DNA from: Kitasatospora sp. MMS16-BH015
Lineage (GTDB): Bacteria; Actinomycetota; Actinomycetes; Streptomycetales; Streptomycetaceae
Assembly: GCF_002943525.1 (NCBI RefSeq)
Contig: NZ_CP025394.1
Span: 4,030,001-4,094,000, forward strand
DNA: 64,000 bases
Reading direction: 5' to 3'
In this document: positions 35,605-43,043 of the stretch, piece after piece
Layout of the letters: each line of letters starts with the position of its first letter
Position numbering within the stretch: position 1 is the first letter of the stretch
Notes under the pieces: model-generated
What the model was told of the DNA's origin: nothing
What the model saw: the letters and a program-made list of their open reading frames with translations, nothing else
Databases searched by the model: none
Made by a program: the position numbers and the translations under genes

Positions 35605-36839
35605 GAGGCGTCCGGGCGGACGGCGACCACCAGGTTGGCGCGCAAGGTGGCGGCAGCGGCGGCGAGTTGGGGGCGGGTGACGGCACGCAGGTCGGCTCGG
35701 GCCTGGGTGAGGGACCAGTCGAGGGTGCCGGCGCGGGTGTGCATGGCGATCAACTGGGCGTGGTCGAGCGGGGATTCGGCCTGGAGGACGAGCCGCATCT
35801 CGGCCTTGCGTCGGGCGGAGTCGAAGTCCTCCTCGGTGAGCCGGCCCTCGGCGAGGTCGGCGAGCAGGCCGTCGACGATCTCCACCAGCCGGTCGGCGTT
35901 CTGCGGCTCCACGCCGGCCAGCAGGCGCCAGACGCCGGTGTCGGAGTACGAGCGGTTCCAGGACTCGAAGGAGTACGAGAGCGCTTCCTCGCCGCGCAGC
36001 TTGCGGTAGAGCAGCGAGGAGGGGCTGGAGCCGAGCAGGGTGGCGATCAGCTTGTAGGCCGCCTCCTCGGAGCTATTCAGCTCGCAGGAGCGGGCGGCCA
36101 GGCAGACCCAGGCGAAGTCGCGGTCGAGCGGCCAGCGCGGGAGGCTGGTGTCGGCGGCCGGCAGCGGCGCGAAGGCGGGCGCCTCGGCGGGCAACTCGGC
36201 CGGGGCGGCGGTGAGTTCGGCAAGCAGCTCGTCCAGGCCTTCGATCGGGCGTGGGCCGACCACGACCAGGGCCCGGGGGCGGTGCAGGAAATCGCGGCGG
36301 TGCTCTCCCTCGACCTCGGCGACGGTGAGCCGCTTGAGCTCCTCGATGTCGCCGCCGATCGGGCGGCTGAGCAGGTGGCCGGGGAAGAGCTTGGCGAAGA
36401 CGGCGTCCTGGACCAGATCGGCCGGATCGGCGGCAGCGGTGACCAACTCCTTGACCACCACCTCGCGTTCGCGGTCGAAGATCGCGTGGTCGAAGACGGG
36501 CGTCAGCACCGAGCGGAGCATCGCGGGCGCCGCCACCTCGGCGTCCTCGGCGGCGACCTGGGCGTAGAAGAGCATCGTCTCCAGGCCGGTCTCGGCGTTG
36601 GTCTGACCGCCCATCCGCTCGATCTGCTCGGCGAAGGAGTGGCGGCCGCCGGCCGGCAGCGAGAAGAGCAGGTGCTCCAGCAGGTGGGCCACCCCGCTCG
36701 CGCCCTCCGGGTCACGGCGGGCGCCGTGGGCCACGGCCAGGCAGAGGCTGGTGGTCTGGAGGCGCGGGTCGTAGACGCCGATCACCGGCGTCCGGACGCC
36801 GCCCGGCGCGGGTGCGAGCGCAACTGTCGTGGGCGTCAT
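35601..36839 (-). CDS. M16-family zinc metallopeptidase
   Basis: 412 residues from ATG 36839 after GGAAGGAAAA. It is a single-chain M16B-type peptidase. The inverted zinc motif HLLEH is at about residue 57, the distal Glu in REREVVVKELVTAA, and the R/Y motif region LLGSSPSSLLYRKLRGEEALSYS lies in the second half. All zinc ligands are present. Relatives include the processing peptidases of the PQQ pathway and mitochondrial-type processors. It lies directly after the 21-codon gene and its terminator, so the encoded peptide is the obvious candidate substrate. It heads a coupled run of six genes. Confidence 0.88.
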   Translation of the reverse strand: MTPTTVALAPAPGGVRTPVIGVYDPRLQTTSLCLAVAHGARRDPEGASGVAHLLEHLLFSLPAGGRHSFAEQIERMGGQTNAETGLETMLFYAQVAAEDAEVAAPAMLRSVLTPVFDHAIFDREREVVVKELVTAAADPADLVQDAVFAKLFPGHLLSRPIGGDIEELKRLTVAEVEGEHRRDFLHRPRALVVVGPRPIEGLDELLAELTAAPAELPAEAPAFAPLPAADTSLPRWPLDRDFAWVCLAARSCELNSSEEAAYKLIATLLGSSPSSLLYRKLRGEEALSYSFESWNRSYSDTGVWRLLAGVEPQNADRLVEIVDGLLADLAEGRLTEEDFDSARRKAEMRLVLQAESPLDHAQLIAMHTRAGTLDWSLTQARADLRAVTRPQLAAAAATLRANLVVAVRPDAS

Positions 36840-36884
36840 GGGTTTTCCTTCCTCGGCGGTACGGGACTGGTGGGACAAAAAGGC

Positions 36885-36918
36885 GGTGCCGCCACGGAGC
36901 GAACCCCGTGGCGGCACC
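36885..36918 (-). terminator. Rho-independent terminator between the 21-codon gene and the M16 gene
   Basis: On the minus strand GGTGCCGCCACGG pairs perfectly with CCGTGGCGGCACC around an eight-base loop, followed by GCCTTTTTG. A five-base T-run is rare in this GC-rich genome. It should stop most transcripts after the short gene and let only some continue into the M16 operon. Confidence 0.85.
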
Positions 36919-36948
36919 GATGTACCCCGATGGGTACCAGGCCCTGGG

Positions 36949-37014
36949 TCAGGCCTTCTTGGTGATGACCTTCTCCAGGCGGGGGGAGACGAGGGCGACG
37001 TGGTTGCGGGTCAT
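36949..37014 (-). CDS. 21-residue peptide, candidate precursor
   Basis: A 22-codon frame (ATG 37014, TGA 36949) has a ribosome site (GAGAAAGG) nine bases upstream and GC-rich third positions. The peptide starts MTRNHVALVSPRLEK and ends VITKKA: no Cys, Trp or Tyr, one Pro, three Lys. A strong T-tract terminator follows within 70 bases, and then come M16 protease, GNAT-like, nucleotidyltransferase and ABC-exporter genes on the same strand. This layout, with an abundant short transcript and partial readthrough, is typical of ribosomally made peptide precursors such as mccA of microcin C. It matches no precursor family I know. It could instead be a leader peptide. Confidence 0.65.
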   Translation of the reverse strand: MTRNHVALVSPRLEKVITKKA

Positions 37015-37166
37015 GTTTCTCTACCTTTCTCAGCGGAATTCGCTCGGGTTGTTTTCCGCCTTTCCGGGGACTTTTCGTTCCCCGTTCCGGCGATGCCTCA
37101 TTCCAGCATTTCCGCCGAGCGCCCCTCAAGGGGCGGCCCGCATTCTTTCCGTGGGACGGAACGAAT

Positions 37167-37850
37167 TCACCGTTCGGTGAGGTGGAGCAGCAGGACCTTG
37201 CGGTCCTCGACCACGGAATCGGCCACCGGGGAGACGGCGTGCCAGGAGAACTCGGACGGGCACATCACGATCGACTCGCCCGCCCGGGGCAGCACCCGGC
37301 GCCGCACGTCGGCCACGTCGGCCGAGCCCAGGACCAGGAAGTGGCCCGCGTGCTCCTCGGGCCAGTGCGCGTTGAAGTACCAGGTCTGGGTGACCAGTTT
37401 GTCGAGGCGGTCGGTGTGCGGGTCGATCCAGGCGCCGGCCGGGTAGCGCACGGCCCGGATCTCCAGCGCCGCCGCCGACACGTCGCGGCCGGTCAGCTCG
37501 CCGACCGCCGCGCGGTACTCGGGCGAGGCGAGTGACTCCACCAACTCCCGCCAGCTCGGCGTGAGTCGGCGCAGCGCCTCGGGGTCGGGCCGGCTGTCGT
37601 GGACCAGGGTGAGGTTGTCGGTGCGGTAGCCCTTCTCGCCGGGCCGCAGACTCACCCGCTCGGTCCGGGTGAAGCCCTCGGCCGGGAACTCCTCGACCAG
37701 CCGGTCGAGCAGCTCGGGGCCGAGCATCCCGTGGACGGTGCCCCAGGCGAACGGTGCGTCGTGCAGGGCGGCGGAGCGGAGGGCGGCGAAGTCGACGCCT
37801 GCCGGGGTGGCTGGCACGGAGGTGCCGGGGACGGTCTGGACGGTGGTCAT
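37167..37850 (-). CDS. 2-oxoglutarate/Fe(II) oxygenase, prolyl-hydroxylase-like (copy A)
   Basis: 227 residues from ATG 37850. The double-stranded beta-helix core shows WIDPHTDRLDKLVTQTWYFN (HxD iron ligands) and EFSWHAVSPV (distal His); the 2-oxoglutarate-binding basic residue is probably in the C-terminal VEDRKVLLLHLTER. It resembles the oxygenases of nikkomycin/polyoxin clusters that act on octosyl acid, and two more copies lie at 40.5 and 46.1 kb. It lies between the IclR-type gene and the 21-codon gene on one strand, so a peptide substrate is also possible. Confidence 0.8.
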   Translation of the reverse strand: MTTVQTVPGTSVPATPAGVDFAALRSAALHDAPFAWGTVHGMLGPELLDRLVEEFPAEGFTRTERVSLRPGEKGYRTDNLTLVHDSRPDPEALRRLTPSWRELVESLASPEYRAAVGELTGRDVSAAALEIRAVRYPAGAWIDPHTDRLDKLVTQTWYFNAHWPEEHAGHFLVLGSADVADVRRRVLPRAGESIVMCPSEFSWHAVSPVADSVVEDRKVLLLHLTER

Positions 37851-37932
37851 GGTGGTGTCGGGGTCCTTCGGTACGGGGATCGGTGGGCGCGGCGGCGCCG
37901 AGGCGCACCAGGTGCGACGGGAGTGCGGGGGC

Positions 37933-38886
37933 TCAGGCGGTGCCGCTGTAGGCGCGGGGGTCGAGCTGGGCGGAGAGGCGGGCCGTCAGGGTGCGGGCGG
38001 TGTCGCGCAGGGCCGCCGCGCTGCCGCGGCGGTCGCCCGCGTCGGCGACACCGACCAGGCAGAGGGCCGCCAGCAGGCCGGCTCCGTCGACCCGGACGGA
38101 GCAGGCGAGGACGGACTGGGCCTGCTGGGCGTCCGCCAGGGAGACCACCGGGCCGACCGAGACCGGGGTGCGGGAGCGGCCTGCGGCGTCCACGGCCGGG
38201 CCGAGCCGGCGGGCGGCGACCACGCCGCCGCGCGGTGCGGCGGCCTCGACCGGGCGGCCGGGTCGGCCTGCACCGGCTGCGGCCGGGCCGCTCGGGCGGA
38301 CCGCGCGGCCGGCCAGGCCGGCGGCTGCGGCTGCGGCTGCCAGGTCCGGGGTGCGGGCCGAACGGGTGCCCGGGGCGGCGGGCGGGGGGATCTCCGGGGT
38401 GCGGACCAGGCGGCCGGCGGTGGACTGGTCGGCACCCTGGGCCACGGCGTGGAAGAGGCGGCGGGCGGATTGGCGGGCGGTCCAGTCGCGGGCCTCGTCC
38501 TCCGGGCCGACGGCGCCCTCGCGGAGCAGGTGGACGATCTCCGGGCCGCGCGGCACCGACAGGTAGGCGGTGGCACCGGAGATGCCGTGCAGGCGCTGGA
38601 GCAGCGGCCGGGCCAGGATCCGGATCCGCTGCTCGCGGGAGGAGCGGACCCCGAGCACGTGCATCTGGGGCCCCAACTGGAGCCCGACCTGGCCTCGTTC
38701 GAGGAAGCCCGAGTCGAGCAGCTCGCCGACCAGCCGGTGGGCGGTCGGCTTGGGCAGCTCGGCCCGGCGGGCCAGCTCGGAGAGCGAGAGCTCCAGGTCG
38801 TCCGGACCGAAGGAGTTCAGCAGCGCCAGGCCACGGGCCAGCATCGAATCGCGTCGACGGGGTGCGGGGGTGGTGGAAGTCAGCAT
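37933..38886 (-). CDS. IclR-family transcriptional regulator
   Basis: 317 residues from ATG 38886. An N-terminal winged helix (about 12-75: LSLSELARRAELPKPTAHRLVGELLDSGF) is followed by an IclR effector-type region that includes HGISGATAYLSVPRG and a C-terminal ACSVRVDGAGLLAALCLVG. A Pro/Ala/Gly-rich insert of about 60 residues interrupts the effector domain, which is unusual. It lies inside the biosynthetic run, 82 bases upstream of oxygenase A, so it probably controls this locus. Confidence 0.8.
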   Translation of the reverse strand: MLTSTTPAPRRRDSMLARGLALLNSFGPDDLELSLSELARRAELPKPTAHRLVGELLDSGFLERGQVGLQLGPQMHVLGVRSSREQRIRILARPLLQRLHGISGATAYLSVPRGPEIVHLLREGAVGPEDEARDWTARQSARRLFHAVAQGADQSTAGRLVRTPEIPPPAAPGTRSARTPDLAAAAAAAGLAGRAVRPSGPAAAGAGRPGRPVEAAAPRGGVVAARRLGPAVDAAGRSRTPVSVGPVVSLADAQQAQSVLACSVRVDGAGLLAALCLVGVADAGDRRGSAAALRDTARTLTARLSAQLDPRAYSGTA

Positions 38887-39247
38887 GATGGGGATCCCGG
38901 AGGTCGGAGAGGGGTACGGCCGCCCCGGCTGTCGCCGGACGGCGGGAGCGGCCGATCGGGGCCTTCGGTTCTGGATTCTGCCCAGCCACCCCGGCCCCCG
39001 GAAGGCACGCGAGCCTGCCTGAGCAGGACATTTCCGGTTCCGGACACGCCTGTGAGCCGGGCCCCCGGCCCGGCTCCACCTGCGCGTCAACCCTCGTGGA
39101 TCTCCGGTCTGTTCACCGTTCACCCGTCACGTTCACCGGGCGTCGGCCCGGACACAGCACGGCGGTCCCGCCGACCGGCCCGGTGCGGGCGGATCGGCGG
39201 GACCGCAGTGCACTTGCTCAGCCCCGGTGGAGGCCCTGGTGCAGGCC
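38887..39247. other. 361-base gap between the TruD-like and IclR-type genes
   Basis: It contains the terminator hairpin at 39162-39206 for the TruD-like gene and, nearer 38890-39000, the presumed promoter of the IclR-type gene. A GGGATCCC palindrome lies just upstream of the IclR ATG. I see no gene. Confidence 0.45.
39162..39206 (-). terminator. Terminator hairpin after the TruD-like gene
   Basis: GCGGTCCCGCCGA (39162-39174) pairs exactly with TCGGCGGGACCGC (39194-39206); the 19-base loop can pair further. It starts 42 bases after the TruD-like stop on the minus strand. Confidence 0.7.
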
Positions 39248-39282
39248 CTATTGGAGGCCCTGGTGGCCTTGGAGGCCCTGGT
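39229..39282. repeat. 12-bp repeat spanning the TruD-like stop codon
   Basis: GGAGGCCCTGGT occurs at 39229, 39253 and 39271, with a decayed copy at 39241 that contains the gene's TAG. Read on the minus strand it gives the repetitive C-terminus (DQGLQGHQGLQ) and continues beyond the stop. Confidence 0.7.
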
Positions 39283-40318
39283 CGAGCCGGCCGAGGAACT
39301 GGGCGACCACGTTGGTCGCGTAGCAGCCGGACGGCAGCATGAAGGAGAGCGTGCACTTGGACCGGCCCTGGTGCAGCTCGTCCGGCTCCACCGGCCCCAG
39401 CGTGAGCACGGTGTGCAGCACGGTGGGGCGGCGGGAGACCCGCATCCGCAGCTCGCCCTCCGACCAGCGCCACTTCTCGTACGCCAGCTCCGGCTGATCG
39501 GCCAGCACGGCCAGCGCGGGCCGGGCCGTGGTCGGGAAGAGGTAGCGCAGGCCCTCCCGGTCCACCGCCGCCGCCTCCCCCGGCTCGGCGGCCGCCGCCA
39601 GCAGGCCGGCCAGCTGCTCGTTCCACAGGTACGAGGAGTGGGCCGTCCGGTAGAAGGCGGTCACCCGCTGGTCCAGCTGCGCGAAGAACTCCCGGGCGTC
39701 GCCCCGGTGGGCCAGGGCGCGGGCGCCCTCGGCGGAGCCGGAGGTACGCAGCAGCGCGAAGGCCGTCTCCTGGTCCTCCGCGAGCAGGGCGGCGCCGATC
39801 AGGTGGGTCACCCGGGGGCCGCCCGGGACGCCGAAGCGCTGGGTGTCGTAGTAGTTGGCGAAGGCCAGGCCGGTCTCGCCCCGGGGGATGCCGCGCAGCT
39901 GCTCGGCCAGCCCGTCCTCGATCGAGCGCAGGGTCAACCGGAAGGCGTTGCCGAGGAGTTCGCCGATCTCGATCCGGCGCTCGGCCGGGCCGAGCGAGGC
40001 GAAGGAGAGCCAGCGGCCCTCGGTGGCGGAGTCGCGGTTGAGCCGCTCCAGCAAGGCGGCCGGGGCCTCGCCGTCCACCGAGACGGTCTGCTCGGTGACG
40101 CCGTCCTCGTCCTTCAGACCCGCCGAGGAGACGGCCTCGGCGGGCAGGTCGAGCGCCCGGGCCAGCAGGTCCATCGCCTCGAAGGTGGTGTAGCCGCGCT
40201 TGCGCAGCCGCAGGTGGTGGTGCCTGCCGCCACCGCCTCCGGCCCGGGGTGCGGCCAGGGCCGGCACCTCGTGGACCAGGAAATCCTCGGGCACTGCCTT
40301 CAGTACGGGAGTCCCCAT
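39248..40318 (-). CDS. TruD-like pseudouridine synthase (MalD type)
   Basis: 356 residues from ATG 40318, with GGAAGGGG and AGGAAA upstream. TruD hallmarks are clear: LRLRKRGYTTFEAM, AGLKDEDGVTEQ with the catalytic Asp, NYYDTQRFG, SYLWNEQLA and LPSGCYATNV. Housekeeping actinomycetes normally have no TruD. In malayamycin biosynthesis the TruD-like MalD supplies 5'-pseudouridine monophosphate to the enolpyruvyltransferase, and pseudouridimycin uses a similar enzyme. Here it lies beside a NikO-like enzyme, so the pathway should yield C-nucleosides instead of N-nucleosides. The RNA or nucleotide substrate is not visible from sequence. Confidence 0.88.
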   Translation of the reverse strand: MGTPVLKAVPEDFLVHEVPALAAPRAGGGGGRHHHLRLRKRGYTTFEAMDLLARALDLPAEAVSSAGLKDEDGVTEQTVSVDGEAPAALLERLNRDSATEGRWLSFASLGPAERRIEIGELLGNAFRLTLRSIEDGLAEQLRGIPRGETGLAFANYYDTQRFGVPGGPRVTHLIGAALLAEDQETAFALLRTSGSAEGARALAHRGDAREFFAQLDQRVTAFYRTAHSSYLWNEQLAGLLAAAAEPGEAAAVDREGLRYLFPTTARPALAVLADQPELAYEKWRWSEGELRMRVSRRPTVLHTVLTLGPVEPDELHQGRSKCTLSFMLPSGCYATNVVAQFLGRLDQGLQGHQGLQ

Positions 40319-40471
40319 GATTTTCCTGCCCCTTCCGGGTGTTCGCCTCAGGTATTTTCAGCGAGATCGGCGCTCCGGAGGATCTGGGCGCGCGCTGGTC
40401 CCGGTCATTGCCAGGGAGAAAGGGTGTTCACGCCGACCCCGCGCGGCTCACCGATCCCGCTGGACCAGACA

Positions 40472-41173
40472 TTAGTAGCGGTGCGATTCCTCGGCCACGA
40501 CCGGTTCCGTCGGGTGGAATCCCCCGGGGCGCAGGAATATCACCTGTGCGGAGAGCCGGGCCGCACCCGGATTCGCCGGGCCGGCCTTCTCCACCGCGTG
40601 CCAGGAATTCCCGCTGCGCACCAGCACCACGCTGGTGTTGTCGGCGGGCGCCACTCGGCGGGCCACGTCCGTCACCGCGCCGGAGCCGAGCAGCAGCAGG
40701 TTGCCGCCCCACTCCTCGGGCCAGGGCCGGTTGAAGTAGAAGACCTGGGTGACGAGCTTGCTCTCCTTGTCCACGTGCGGGTCGAGCCAGCAGTCGTGCG
40801 GGTAGCGCCAGAGGTTGACCTCCACCGGGCTCTCGGCCAGGTCGATCCCGGTCAGCTCGGACAGCTGCGCGCGGTACGCGGGCCCGGTCACCTCGGCCAG
40901 GAACTCCCGCCAGGGTTCCGGTAGTTCAGTCGCCTCGGACTCATCCGCCGGGTGCAGCACGCGCGTCCACATGGTGTACGTCTTCTGTGGATCGGCGCTG
41001 CTCACCTTGGTGAAGCCGGCCTCGGGGAAGCTCGCGCGCAGCCGCTCCGCCTGCGCCGGCTCGAAGGTCTCGTCCAGGTGGTAGTAGTCGAAGGGTTCGC
41101 GCACCGCCCGGGCACGGGCCAGGCGCACGGACGGGGTGGTCAGGGGGCTCGCCGTCGGCATGGGGCTCTCCAT
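40472..41173 (-). CDS. 2-oxoglutarate/Fe(II) oxygenase, prolyl-hydroxylase-like (copy B)
   Basis: 233 residues from ATG 41173, which overlaps the kinase stop (TGATG). Iron ligands are in CWLDPHVDKESKLVTQVFYFN and GNSWHAVEK. Its length and core are close to copy A, with which it shares the DPHxDxxxKLVTQxxYFN pattern. In nikkomycin and polyoxin pathways oxygenases of this type shorten or oxidise octosyl acid toward aminohexuronic acid. Coupling to the kinase, aminotransferase and radical SAM genes makes it the best candidate for that step here. Confidence 0.82.
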   Translation of the reverse strand: MESPMPTASPLTTPSVRLARARAVREPFDYYHLDETFEPAQAERLRASFPEAGFTKVSSADPQKTYTMWTRVLHPADESEATELPEPWREFLAEVTGPAYRAQLSELTGIDLAESPVEVNLWRYPHDCWLDPHVDKESKLVTQVFYFNRPWPEEWGGNLLLLGSGAVTDVARRVAPADNTSVVLVRSGNSWHAVEKAGPANPGAARLSAQVIFLRPGGFHPTEPVVAEESHRY

Positions 41174-41814
41174 CAGGTGGTCGGGGCAGGGGCGATCGGG
41201 CTGCCGCAGCTGCAGGTGTCGGCCGCCGCGCCGACCGGCCGGGGCGGACAGGCGGCGAGCAGCGGCCGGAGGTCGGCGAGCGCCCGCCGGGCCTGGCGGC
41301 CGGTGTGGCAGACGATCACCCGGCCGGGGTACTCGGCCAACAGCAGCCGTATGGCGCGGAGTTCGCGACGGCGGAAGCCGGTCACCTTGCGCAGCAGGGC
41401 CGACAGGTCGCGGACCGGGGCGTCCTGCGGGTCGAGCCCGCTGGGCAGGTACTCGCCGCTGCCGGGGCCGCCGCGCCGCAGGCGCAGGCTGCGGCGGAGC
41501 ACCCGCCAGGCGCAGAGCAGGGCGGGCGGGTCGAGCAGCACGGCGATCTCGGCCCGGGCGAGGCGCTCGGGGATGGTGGCGAGGTGGTTGCCGTCCACGA
41601 TCCACTGCTCGCCCGCCGCGAGGCCGGCCACCTTGCGGCGCCACTCCTCCTCGGGCGTACGGCGCCAACCCGGGCCCCAGTACAGGTCGTCCAGGTGGTA
41701 GAGCGGCAGCCCGGCCCCGGCCAGCGCATGGCAGAAGGTGGACTTGCCGCTACCCGGGCTGCCGATCACGGCCACCCGGCCCACCAGCCCCGGAGTGGCG
41801 GCAAGGGCGGTCAC
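41173..41814 (-). CDS. Adenylate-kinase-like P-loop kinase (FlaR/topology-modulation type)
   Basis: 213 residues from GTG 41814 (GTGA overlap with the aminotransferase). Walker A is VIGSPGSGKSTF, then LPLYHLDDLYWGPGW, WIVDGNHLATIPERL and LDPPALLCAWRVLRRSLRLRRG, the pattern of proteins labelled topology modulation or FlaR, which are nucleoside-kinase-like. From memory, the pseudouridimycin cluster also has an adenylate-kinase-like gene. A role in phosphorylating a nucleoside intermediate is inferred. Nikkomycin and polyoxin assembly involve cryptic phosphorylation. Confidence 0.75.
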   Translation of the reverse strand: MTALAATPGLVGRVAVIGSPGSGKSTFCHALAGAGLPLYHLDDLYWGPGWRRTPEEEWRRKVAGLAAGEQWIVDGNHLATIPERLARAEIAVLLDPPALLCAWRVLRRSLRLRRGGPGSGEYLPSGLDPQDAPVRDLSALLRKVTGFRRRELRAIRLLLAEYPGRVIVCHTGRQARRALADLRPLLAACPPRPVGAAADTCSCGSPIAPAPTT

Positions 41815-43043
41815 CACGACCGGCTCCGGGCGGGGTGCGGGCTGGGCGCCGGGGCGACGCGTGACCGCGCAGCGGAGGCGGCGGTCGCGGCGATGATCCC
41901 GGCGACCTCGGCCATCGCCGCCGGGCCGGCCAGCGAGATCCGCAGGCACTCGGCCAGGCCGGGCACCTCGGTCAGCGCGCGGACCCGGTAGCCGTGCCGG
42001 AGCAGCGTCTCGGCCGTCTCGATCGGGGCGGTGCGCGAACCGGTTTGGAAGGTCACGAAGTTGGCGCCCGGGTCGAGCCGGCGCCAGTGCGGGCGGGCCC
42101 GCTCCACGGCCTCGGCGAAGCGGGTGCGGATGGCCCGGACGTCCGCCCAGACTCGCTCGAACTCCTCCTGCTGGTCGAGCAGTTGCCGGAGCAGGGCGAG
42201 GGCCGGACCGGAGACGGTGCTGTCCGGGCGGTAGCCGGCCAGGTGGGTGGTGATCTCCTCCCGGGCGAAGACCGCGGCGACCCGGGCCCCGGCCAGGGCG
42301 TGCGACTTGGAGAAGGAGCGCACCACGACCAGCCGGGGGAAGCGGCTCAACAGCGGCAGGTGGGTCAGGCCGGTGAACGCGCCGTAGCACTCGTCGATCA
42401 CCAGCAGGTGGCCGTACCGGTCACAGGCCTCGGCCAGCCGCAGGACCTCCTCCTCGGTGGCCAGCAGCCCGGACGGGCTGGCGGGGTTGGTGAGCGCGAC
42501 CACGGCGGGCGGGCTGGTGCGGACGGCCGCCAGCAGCGGCCCGAAGTCCAACCGGGGCGGGCTGCCGACGACTTGGGGGCAGGCCGTGACCGGCACCCCG
42601 CGCAGCCGGGCGTAGTACCGCCAGGCCTCGAACGAGGGCTCGGGGAGCAGGAGTCGGCCCGCGGGCACGGCGAAGGCGTCGGTCAGCAGGCCGATCGCGC
42701 GGTCCGAACCGGCCGTCAGCAGGATCCTGCCCGCCGGGAGGCCGTGCCGCTCCGCGAGGGCGGCCGAGACGGCGTCCTGGAACGGGTAGGAGCGCGCCTC
42801 GCGCAGGTCGATCCCGGCCAGCGCCCGGGCCACCAACCGGTCGGCCTCCGGGTGTTGGAGCTCGCAGCTCTTGAGGTTGAGCACCCCGGCCGGGTGGCTG
42901 CGCGGCGGGTGCGAGACCGTCAGCGCCGAGGGCCGGACGGGGAAGTCCGGCCCGGGGCCGGGCGCACCGACCGTCCGGCCGTCGAACCCGCCGTCGGCCC
43001 GCTCGGCGAGCGCTCCGCCCACCAGGGGCTCAAGCGGGGACAT
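41811..43043 (-). CDS. Class I/II aminotransferase, histidinol-phosphate type (NikK/PolI-like)
   Basis: 410 residues from ATG 43043, overlapping the end of the radical SAM gene by 14 bases. PLP Lys is in VVRSFSKSHALAGARVA; LTNPASPSG and VIDECYGAF give the other cofactor contacts. In nikkomycin/polyoxin clusters a histidinol-phosphate-aminotransferase relative puts the amino group on the hexuronic acid, the likely role here. The N-terminal 40 residues are less conserved. Confidence 0.85.
   Translation of the reverse strand: MSPLEPLVGGALAERADGGFDGRTVGAPGPGPDFPVRPSALTVSHPPRSHPAGVLNLKSCELQHPEADRLVARALAGIDLREARSYPFQDAVSAALAERHGLPAGRILLTAGSDRAIGLLTDAFAVPAGRLLLPEPSFEAWRYYARLRGVPVTACPQVVGSPPRLDFGPLLAAVRTSPPAVVALTNPASPSGLLATEEEVLRLAEACDRYGHLLVIDECYGAFTGLTHLPLLSRFPRLVVVRSFSKSHALAGARVAAVFAREEITTHLAGYRPDSTVSGPALALLRQLLDQQEEFERVWADVRAIRTRFAEAVERARPHWRRLDPGANFVTFQTGSRTAPIETAETLLRHGYRVRALTEVPGLAECLRISLAGPAAMAEVAGIIAATAASAARSRVAPAPSPHPARSRSW

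Noticed and set aside
40319..40471. A second short peptide gene upstream of the TruD-like gene
   Set aside because: Only frames of up to about 16 codons without a ribosome site or coding bias exist there.
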